Of a DNA stretch of 58,269 nucleotides, positions 52,940-58,269 are shown piece after piece. The translations under genes were made by a program, and so were the position numbers. Source of the DNA: DAIOEK01 sp036746315 (GTDB lineage Bacteria; Chloroflexota; Anaerolineae; Anaerolineales; Anaerolineaceae); NCBI GenBank assembly GCA_036746315.1, contig DAIOEK010000015.1:1-58269 (forward strand), written 5' to 3'. Under the pieces are notes generated by a model. The model made no database searches, was not told the origin of the DNA, and saw only the letters and a list, made by a program, of their open reading frames with translations. The number at the start of each line of letters is the position of its first letter. Within the stretch, counting starts at the first letter, position 1.

Positions 52940-54385
52940 TTATGCTTCCGATCCAAAATCCGCCCGAAAAGCCCGCGCCAATTTTTGCATCCAATCGCCG
53001 ATGGGAGACAGACGCCCAAAGAAGAAGCGCAGCACGGCGGGTTCCTCCGCGAACTGAAGACCGCCGATCAAATCGCGGTGCCGGTGCAGCCAGCTTATCC
53101 GATCCACCGCGTATTCGATGTGCGAGAGCGTGTACAACCGGCGCGGCAGCGCCAGGCGCAGCAGTTCCATATCCGCCATCACATCGTTACCCTGTGCATC
53201 GCGGTCGGTTGAAATCGTACCGCGCTCCATGCCGCGGATGCCCGAAGTAATGTAGACCGCCGCCGCCAGTGCACCTGCCGGGTAGGCGGATTGCGTCAGG
53301 TGGGGCAAAAAGCGGATGGCATCCAGGTGGCAGGCAAGCCCGCCGGCCGGGGTGATCACCGGCACGCCGACCTCGTCCAGGCGGTTGACAAAATACTCAA
53401 TGAAATCCGCCGAACTGCTGGCAATTGACGGGTCAGTCATCTCGCGCAGCCCCACCGCCATCGCCTCCACCTCCTTGGTAGACATCCCCCCGTACGTGGC
53501 AAAGCCTTCATATACCGGCAGCCAGGCAAGTATCCGCTCGTAGAATTCCCGGTTGTTCGTGGCAATCAATCCGCCGCGAACGGCGGTGCTCTTGCGCCCC
53601 GACATATACATTACATCCACCTGGCTCATCATCTCTTGAATGATCTCCTGTATGCTCGATCCGGCAAATTCCGCCTCGCGCTGCTGGATGAAATAGGCGT
53701 TTTCCGAAATCAGGCTGGCATCAAATACCAGGGGAATCTTGTGGAACCTGGCTTTTTTGCGCACCTCGCGCAGATTCTGCATCGAGAACGGCTGCCCGCC
53801 TATCAGGTTGGTGGTGGCTTCCATGCGGACATAGGAAACACGTTCGGCGCCGTATTCCTTGACTGCCGCATCGAATTTATCCAGGTCAAGGTTACCCTTG
53901 AAGGGATTCCCGCTGACCGTTTTCAGTGCTTCATCGCCAAAGATCTCCAGCACCTTGCCGCCAGCCAGGTCGACGTGCGCCTTCGAGGTAGTAAAGTGAT
54001 AGTTCATCAACACCATGTCGCCGGGCTTGACGAACACCTTGGCTAACAGATGTTCGGCTGCGCGCCCCTGGTGCACCGGAAGCACGTAACGAAATCCCAT
54101 CACCTCGCGCACCGCATCCGCCAGCCGGTAGAAGCTTTCGCTGCCGGCATAGGCATCGTCTGCAACCATCATGGCGGATAACTGGTTGTCGCTCATGGCA
54201 TTGGTGCCGCTGTCGGTCAGCATATCCAAAAAGATATCGCGCGTCCGCAGCAAAAAGGTGTTGCAGCCGGCTTCTTCGATCGCTGCCAGCCGCTTCTCCA
54301 CCGGTGGGAAGTTGGTTTGCTGCACAATTTTTATCTTGTGCATTTCAATGGGTAGTACCTTGCCGTTCGATAGTGTGACTTTCAT
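52940..54385 (-). CDS. Tyrosine phenol-lyase/tryptophanase family beta-eliminating lyase
   Basis: A 481-residue PLP enzyme that should split tyrosine, tryptophan or a related amino acid into an aromatic, pyruvate and ammonia. PLP-binding Lys265 lies in MSGRKSTAVRGG (SGKKD in classic members). Asp222 in FDASLISENAYF, HQGRAAEHLL near 105, and the cofactor loop MNYHFTTSKAHVDLAGG are conserved. AGGAG lies nine bases before the ATG. The long leader contains a small reading frame ending in three Tyr codons and a terminator, so attenuation by tyrosine is likely. The substrate remains to be shown. Confidence 0.88.
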   Translation of the reverse strand: MKVTLSNGKVLPIEMHKIKIVQQTNFPPVEKRLAAIEEAGCNTFLLRTRDIFLDMLTDSGTNAMSDNQLSAMMVADDAYAGSESFYRLADAVREVMGFRYVLPVHQGRAAEHLLAKVFVKPGDMVLMNYHFTTSKAHVDLAGGKVLEIFGDEALKTVSGNPFKGNLDLDKFDAAVKEYGAERVSYVRMEATTNLIGGQPFSMQNLREVRKKARFHKIPLVFDASLISENAYFIQQREAEFAGSSIQEIIQEMMSQVDVMYMSGRKSTAVRGGLIATNNREFYERILAWLPVYEGFATYGGMSTKEVEAMAVGLREMTDPSIASSSADFIEYFVNRLDEVGVPVITPAGGLACHLDAIRFLPHLTQSAYPAGALAAAVYITSGIRGMERGTISTDRDAQGNDVMADMELLRLALPRRLYTLSHIEYAVDRISWLHRHRDLIGGLQFAEEPAVLRFFFGRLSPIGDWMQKLARAFRADFGSEA

Positions 54386-54467
54386 GATCTTCGCTCCTAT
54401 GTATGATGAATGGAATAGCAAATAGAATTGCAGAACAGACCTGCACAGACCGTCTGCGGGTTAACGG

Positions 54468-54507
54468 AAAAAAGGGACATTCCTGGCGGTTAAGCCTGAA
54501 ATGTCCC
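54468..54507 (-). terminator. Intrinsic terminator in the leader of the lyase gene (attenuator candidate)
   Basis: On the minus strand GGGACATT pairs with AATGTCCC, extended by an inner GGC/GCC stem with a six-base loop, then six T. The left arm starts directly at the stop codon of the leader peptide. It ends 82 bases before the lyase start, in the same direction. Confidence 0.85.
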
Positions 54508-54575
54508 TAAACGTAATAATATTGTAGGGTGGTTGGGGAAATGAATTGGCTGCAACTTACATTTGCAGAAATCAT
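54507..54575 (-). CDS. Putative 22-residue leader peptide with Tyr-Tyr-Tyr
   Basis: ATG to TAG, 23 codons, beginning MISANVSC and ending LQYYYV. The Tyr codons TAT TAT TAC are followed by one codon and the stop. The stop overlaps the left arm of the terminator, so a ribosome held at the stop would cover that arm and prevent termination. A TATAAT with TG one base before it lies so close that the mRNA would start at or just before the ATG, hence a leaderless start. It is like TnaC in position and size but not in sequence. Confidence 0.6.
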   Translation of the reverse strand: MISANVSCSQFISPTTLQYYYV

Positions 54576-54582
54576 GGGCTGC

Positions 54583-54591
54583 ATTATAACA
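54583..54591 (-). promoter_or_regulatory. Extended -10 promoter of the lyase operon
   Basis: On the minus strand TGTTATAAT is a full extended -10 (TGnTATAAT). There is no good -35 at 16-18 bases, which an extended -10 can replace. Seven bases separate it from the leader ATG. Confidence 0.6.
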
Positions 54592-54804
54592 TCACCTTGC
54601 GCATTTCACCGCGCAATTACGCCAACCGATTCTGCTTCCCTCCGACAACGGGACAACGTGTATCGGCTATTCGCCCCGTTCGTTTTGGGAATAAATTGCT
54701 TCCATGTCTTTTGCGATCAATGATCCACACGCCATCCTTCTCACTGCTGGAGAGTCATGCCTGCTCACGCCTCGCGGCAAGGGAATACTTTACAACACAT
54801 AAAA

Positions 54805-55242
54805 CTAATCCCATTTCCAATCCCGAAAAAAACTCGCGTCGGTTTGAAAAATACTCCATGCCGCTTTATTGACTGAATTATCTTTGTTATAAGATAAAGA
54901 ATATCCTTCAATATTGATCGTGTGATATTTGTCAGGGCTTTGAATTTCTCCCGTATAATGCTTTTTGCTATGATTTACCTGATTTTCAAATAATAATTCG
55001 ACTTTTTTCCCATTCAGTTCCCACTTTCCATGAGACGGACCATAAATACAGGTCGAAATCACTTTATTACCAGCTAAAAATTTCCAACCAATATCAAGAT
55101 CACCAGAAGTTTCTATCCAGAAGGTGCCTTCCAAGCTGATTGGATTATCTGCTTGTGAAGGCGGTGGACTTCCGCACCATGAACACCAATTAAGATCGTT
55201 CAATATTTTTCCACATCTGCCACAAGTATTAATCTGCCCCAT
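54805..55242 (-). CDS. Zinc-ribbon protein with a lipocalin-like C-terminal domain
   Basis: A 145-residue soluble protein. The N-terminal zinc ribbon has Cys pairs CGRCG and CSWCG within the first 25 residues. The rest is a predicted small beta barrel (LEGTFWIETSGDLDIGWKFLAG, YGPSHGKWELNGKKVELLFEN). GAGGGTAA precedes the ATG. AT-rich codons contrast with the core genes. The function is not known. Confidence 0.7.
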   Translation of the reverse strand: MGQINTCGRCGKILNDLNWCSWCGSPPPSQADNPISLEGTFWIETSGDLDIGWKFLAGNKVISTCIYGPSHGKWELNGKKVELLFENQVNHSKKHYTGEIQSPDKYHTINIEGYSLSYNKDNSVNKAAWSIFQTDASFFRDWKWD

Positions 55243-55654
55243 TTTTTACCCTCTATTACCTCTTTAATTAATTTGTTTCCGTGAGTTTTTCTGGGCGCCC
55301 AATCAATGCTGCCCCGGTTGCATTTCGCTTGTTGTCACGACCTTCCTTTGCATTACCTTTTGCCTTCTTTATCATGCGATTTTCCGACCCTTAACCACGA
55401 ACCAGGCCAAAGTACAGAAGTCCAATACTTTACGCAAGCATAATGCCATTATCCATTCATGTTTATCCGGCGTTTTTTACTTCACCAGAGGGAAAAAAGT
55501 GTCACTTTCTAAAAACCAAGATAAAGTTAGCCCAATGATTGAAGAAATTCTTTTTGCCGTGAAAGGTTTCTGTATTTTCACACCGAAACATCACTGTGAA
55601 CGATGTGGATGACGCGATTGTTCCAAGCCCTTTAGCCGGGCTTGCTGTTGAGTC
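55243..55654 (+). other. Intergenic region with a possible 37-codon frame and hairpins
   Basis: 412 AT-rich bases. A frame at 55499-55612 (GTG start, AGAGGG upstream) encodes 37 residues ending KHHCERCG; I cannot assign it and it may be a remnant. Two inverted repeats follow: AAGCCC/GGGCTT near 55625-55645 and CTCAATGCC/GGCATTGAG near 55655-55687, the latter within the 3' end of the next minus-strand gene. Confidence 0.35.
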
Positions 55655-56143
55655 TCAATGCCTTTTTGTATATAAAGGGCATTGAGCAAAATTTCCTAAA
55701 CAGTAATGACGAATATGGTTCCCATCAGACAAAGGTATTCTTGAGCCCTGTCCAAGTAGTCCCGGGCTATTGGACTGCTCACACCAATACTGAATACCTC
55801 CATAGTTGCCAGCATCAAAGAGATATTTGCAACGCGACTGACGAATTTCGTCTTCTCGTGCGGCTGATGGGTTGTCCAACTTGGCCTGCTCATATTCAGA
55901 AAAGCATTTATCGCAAATAAAGTATTCACCCCTGTTCAAATCCATTGTCATACGCAAACCTACGGAGGAAGCCAAATTGGTATAACCGCTGGCTCTGAAT
56001 TTAGCAATTCTATTCTCATAAGACTCGCGAACCATTTTAGTAGCTATTGTGCCAGATACCGTGTGCCCTTTTCCTTTTTTTATGGATTTGTCACATGTAG
56101 TGCATCTTAATTGTTCGTAGAATAGATCTTTGATGAAGCCCAT
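55655..56143 (-). CDS. Small zinc-binding protein, unknown
   Basis: A 162-residue protein. Cys pairs CTTC near residue 13 and CDKC near 79 suggest a split zinc site; the later part is rich in Cys and His (GGIQYWCEQ, HIRHYC, FAQCPLYTKRH). The Lys-rich KSIKKGKGHTVSG turn follows the first pair. AGAGGAAAC precedes the chosen ATG. The family is not recognised. Its composition is accessory-like. Confidence 0.6.
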   Translation of the reverse strand: MGFIKDLFYEQLRCTTCDKSIKKGKGHTVSGTIATKMVRESYENRIAKFRASGYTNLASSVGLRMTMDLNRGEYFICDKCFSEYEQAKLDNPSAAREDEIRQSRCKYLFDAGNYGGIQYWCEQSNSPGLLGQGSRIPLSDGNHIRHYCLGNFAQCPLYTKRH

Positions 56144-56588
56144 ATTGTTTCCTCTTATTCTTGCGGAATCATGTTTTTTATTAAGCTTCCAGCCAAGTTT
56201 TATACAAATGACAGCATAAAACCTTGTATATTTCAAATATTATAGATTGTTCACAAAAATGGGCAAGTAAAATGTCCCTGCCAACCCAGAATAATAAATT
56301 TTTTTAAACAAATGAGCAATCAAATTCGTGATACAAAATACATATTCCGCATAGACATAACTTACCTTAGTGGGTCATTTATTTGGTAGCAAGTATGCAA
56401 AAACTACCCGCCACAATCTACATCCAGACCCCAAAAGCACTGGCTGAGGGCGATTCACAACCCTTACTTGACAGATATTTCTAAAGCTGAACCCAGAAGA
56501 ACGTTTTCCCGGTCGAAATGCGCTCGATGGAATGATTTAATTGATTAGGGGTTGATCACTGACCGACCAGCCACGAAGTGAAAATTTA
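56144..56588. other. Intergenic, nothing recognised
   Basis: 445 AT-rich bases upstream of the zinc-binding protein and downstream of the small membrane protein. A 29-codon open frame starting at the ATG near 56396 has no ribosome site. I see no repeat, RNA or gene that I can support. Confidence 0.4.
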
Positions 56589-56619
56589 AAACACTCCGAC
56601 CTTTTCCAGCCGAAGTGTG
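56589..56619 (-). terminator. Terminator of the small membrane protein gene
   Basis: Minus-strand stem ACACTTCG against CGGAGTGT with one mismatch, followed by TTTTAAATTTT; 18 bases after the stop. Confidence 0.65.
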
Positions 56620-56636
56620 ACCCTGATGCGAATCTT

Positions 56637-56807
56637 CTACATTGCTCTATCCGCCTTGGTGGAGTGGAGATACACCCCATAAGATATGGAAGCAAGTGCC
56701 ATAAAGAAGGCGGCGTTATCCATCTGTTTGGTTGCCAGCCAGAAATACAACCCCGCGAAGAACAGGATAACCGCTGCCAGTAAAAAAACGTAATTGACGT
56801 ATTTCAT
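56637..56807 (-). CDS. 56-residue membrane protein
   Basis: Two predicted membrane helices (NYVFLLAAVILFFAGLYFWLA and AAFFMALASISYGVYLH, the first in part) joined by a short TKQMDN turn, with a basic end. AGGAAGGG lies nine to ten bases before the ATG, and a terminator follows the stop, so it is very likely expressed. Not recognised; too short for most gene callers. Confidence 0.65.
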   Translation of the reverse strand: MKYVNYVFLLAAVILFFAGLYFWLATKQMDNAAFFMALASISYGVYLHSTKADRAM

Positions 56808-56936
56808 TGTTAGTTACCCTTCCTGAGCCTGTTGCCTGAACATTGCTGCCACGCTTCCAATTATAGGTACGTCTCTTCCCCAAATCAATCGCTCACACCT
56901 TCAGATTCTGGCTGGCTACCCTTGCCTCAGCGGCCA

Positions 56937-57019
56937 AAACTTACAACCTCAGGGAGCACGATGTGAACCCGTATATCCGGCTCGGTCCGCACCAGAGAAG
57001 TAAAGATAACATTCTAACG
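56937..57019 (+). repeat. 83-base direct repeat, copy 1
   Basis: Begins AAACTTACAACC and ends TCTAACG. Aligns without gaps to 58035-58117 with 16 differences by hand count (about 81 percent). Copy 2 leads directly into the attC-like structure; this copy has the same TCTAACG border but no long stem after it. Its border lies only 13 bases from the nucleotidyltransferase stop. Confidence 0.7.
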
Positions 57020-57031
57020 ATAACCCGTTTT

Positions 57032-57607
57032 TTAAGCCATTTCTTTCAAAGCGCACTCCAGAATGTCATCAACTTTAAGTTCCTTCGCCCATTTCCGCAA
57101 ATAACCCAGGTCAAGCCCATTGGAGCGGGTTTTCAATACGCCCAAAATATCGCGCCATTGACGCTCAGATGTATCGCCTCCGAGACGATACCATTCGAGC
57201 TTAGCCAGAATAGTATCTTCAGGGCTGCTAAATTTTGCACTGATCTCTTTTTCAAAAAGAAAGGTTTGCCTTTGTGCGCGGGCAAGTTGAGATTGCAAAA
57301 ATGGACGGGAAAGTGGGATAAAAATATCCACCTTGAACATGGTTTCACGATGGATGATGTTAAAGCTGGAATGATGTTGAATGGCTTCGGTGATCATCTC
57401 ATCGTCCAAATAAAATTCTTCTTGCAAGGCTGAAACGAAAGGCCGCAGATGCTCGATCTGCATTTCAGCCACGATGTCTGAATCCTGGGTGGTACGCACC
57501 ATGCCATAAAGTGTACTGGCAAGGGAGCCGCTAATGAGATAGGGTATGTTCAGTTTTTCGAAAACCTGTGTGACCCGAAAGGTGACCTCAATCGGTTCAT
57601 TTTGCAT
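57032..57607 (-). CDS. Nucleotidyltransferase-fold protein (DUF6036/MNT-like)
   Basis: A 191-residue protein of the pol-beta-type nucleotidyltransferase fold. The signature LISGSLASTLYGMVRTTQDSDIV supplies the Gly-Ser turn and the Asp-x-Asp metal site. FKVDIFIP adds the third Asp. The C-terminal half has SPEDTILAKLEWYRLGG and RQWRDILGVL as in DUF6036-like members. GGAG lies nine bases before the chosen ATG, which is inside the end of the previous gene. In related systems such proteins act as toxin or antitoxin by modifying a partner or tRNA. Confidence 0.8.
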   Translation of the reverse strand: MQNEPIEVTFRVTQVFEKLNIPYLISGSLASTLYGMVRTTQDSDIVAEMQIEHLRPFVSALQEEFYLDDEMITEAIQHHSSFNIIHRETMFKVDIFIPLSRPFLQSQLARAQRQTFLFEKEISAKFSSPEDTILAKLEWYRLGGDTSERQWRDILGVLKTRSNGLDLGYLRKWAKELKVDDILECALKEMA

Positions 57608-57851
57608 CAGGAAAATCTCCATAAACCTTGGATGCGATTTCTTCACCCAGCAGCAAACCCGCCAGTCTGCGCTGCAATTCAGCCTCGCTGGACTGGGGAT
57701 ATTGCGAGCGTAATCCCGCCAAAGCTAACAAACGCGCCGATTGGTTGAGCTGCGCCAGCATTTCCATTTTCCGGGTAGGGCTGGCTGCTCGCCATAGTTC
57801 AATTTGCAATGCTTCCATTTTGGGGTGGGTGTCAGGGAATAAGGCGGTCAT
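57597..57851 (-). CDS. Small helical partner of the nucleotidyltransferase
   Basis: An 84-residue protein starting MTALFPDTHPKMEALQIELWR. The helical pattern (SPTRKMEMLAQLNQSARLLALAGLR, then EAELQRRLAGLLLGEEIASKVYG) is common in small proteins encoded just before nucleotidyltransferases in Chloroflexota and cyanobacteria. It overlaps the next gene by 11 bases. A two-gene toxin-antitoxin-like unit is likely, though which protein is the toxin is unknown. GGAAGGA lies upstream. Confidence 0.72.
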   Translation of the reverse strand: MTALFPDTHPKMEALQIELWRAASPTRKMEMLAQLNQSARLLALAGLRSQYPQSSEAELQRRLAGLLLGEEIASKVYGDFPDAK

Positions 57852-58034
57852 TTTCGTTTTATTCCTTCCTAACAGCAGTCTCGTTATCCGCCAAACAACT
57901 AACGCCATCAGTCAATACATCATTGATTTTCGGCTTTGATTTGTGTGTTTAATTTTACCTGAAATAGAAACAAAAAAACCAATTGGGAAGGCAGATTTCC
58001 AACCGAGTTAATACTATCCCTGCATCAGGGTTCT

Positions 58035-58117
58035 AAACTTACGACCCCAGGGAGCACGATGTGAACCCGTGCATCCAATTCGGTCCGCGCCGGTGAGGTA
58101 AAGGTGTCGATCTAACG
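58035..58117 (+). repeat. 83-base direct repeat, copy 2
   Basis: Partner of 56937-57019, same length and with the same end TCTAACG, which is the first box of the attC-like site. The two copies bracket the nucleotidyltransferase pair at a distance of 1098 bases. Confidence 0.7.
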
Positions 58118-58240
58118 GCTTGCGTTACCTGCGCTGGGGGAGACGGACGGCGCAAGCCGTCCACCAGAAAAATGCTGACAGCGGGGAAAATGCTTGGGAT
58201 GCCGCAGAATCCCCAGCGTCAGGTGCACGCTTTGTTAGCC
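58110..58240. repeat. attC-like recombination site of integron type
   Basis: The ends ATCTAAC (58110-58116) and GTTAGCC (58234-58240) fit the outer core boxes. Inside, after an unpaired spacer, GCGT/ACGC, ACCTG/CAGGT and CGCTGGGG/CCCCAGCG pair in order, with an unpaired T at 58219 and a bulge, as in extrahelical bases of attC. The 70-base middle has its own hairpin (GGACGGC-GCAA-GCCGTCC), the usual variable terminal structure. No integrase is in the window. Confidence 0.68.
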
Positions 58241-58269
58241 CGCTGTTTTTAGGATTATCATTCCTAAGT

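Noticed and set aside
54805..54900. Reading the leader terminator at 54468-54507 simply as the end of the zinc-ribbon gene transcript
   Set aside because: It lies about 300 bases after that gene's stop, behind a separate extended -10 and directly at the end of a small Tyr-rich frame, so the leader role fits better. It is kept as the main alternative.
58035..58117. Degenerate tRNA or tmRNA end as the origin of the 83-base repeat
   Set aside because: On the minus strand GGGTTCACATC resembles a T-loop, but the arm does not pair as a T-stem and no acceptor or anticodon arms can be drawn.

Overview
The window reads as a draft contig from an Anaerolineae-type member of the Chloroflexota. The evidence is the many lipoproteins whose lipobox Cys is followed by Pro/Thr-rich 'PTPTPT' linkers, the DUF4349, DUF4367 and PD40 surface proteins, the YkoD-type fused ECF ATPase and the archaeal-type peroxiredoxin. 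This assignment is inference; there is no rRNA to confirm it. A run of exactly 100 N (40537-40636) is a scaffold gap that cuts an ammonium transporter and a zinc-ribbon protein. No rRNA, tRNA, CRISPR array or recognisable transposase was seen.

Layout. 1-6914: the end of an ECF transporter operon (fused ATPase, EcfT) followed by a SAM hydroxide adenosyltransferase, then an aldo/keto reductase, a GNAT protein, a HEAT-like protein and a PII-like protein that overlaps a Na+/Ca2+-exchanger-type antiporter. 7133-14066: a GAF/HD-GYP protein, then a redox-repair locus. On the minus strand this is response regulator, histidine kinase, thioredoxin-like lipoprotein, MsrP, MsrQ. Divergently it is a Met-rich thioredoxin lipoprotein and CcdA. 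14162-20362: HEAT and TfoX-like proteins, a sulfotransferase, SurE, a DUF362 protein, then a PerR-type regulator with two overlapping PerR boxes on its promoter and a 1-Cys-type peroxiredoxin. 20841-31804: mostly large surface lipoproteins, one of which apparently starts at ATT. 31942-36971: an XRE regulator with a small membrane protein, an HTH protein overlapping a receptor-like Ser/Thr kinase with leucine-rich repeats, and a lipoprotein that fuses a TolB-like propeller to a sugar-binding-type periplasmic domain.

37091-48952: a NarX/NarL-type two-component system divergent from amt, the assembly gap, a GT39-like membrane glycosyltransferase, and a five-gene minus-strand unit (beta-helix carbohydrate-binding lipoprotein, VTC-domain protein, DUF4956 membrane protein, OmpR-type regulator, kinase). 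49075-52680: small proteins of patchily distributed families (YdeI/OmdA, DUF1801, Imm5-like, DUF1697) and a lipoprotein. 52940-54591: a tyrosine phenol-lyase/tryptophanase family enzyme preceded by an unannotated 22-residue leader peptide ending in three Tyr codons, whose stop codon abuts an intrinsic terminator. 54805 to the end: an AT-richer accessory region with small zinc-binding proteins, a 56-residue membrane protein, a nucleotidyltransferase pair and a 131-bp structure with the architecture of an integron attC site.

The most interesting items are the Tyr-leader attenuator, the attC-like site with its flanking 83-bp repeats, the apparent AUU start codon, the double PerR-box promoter, and the Met-rich repeat lipoprotein placed beside methionine sulfoxide reductase genes.
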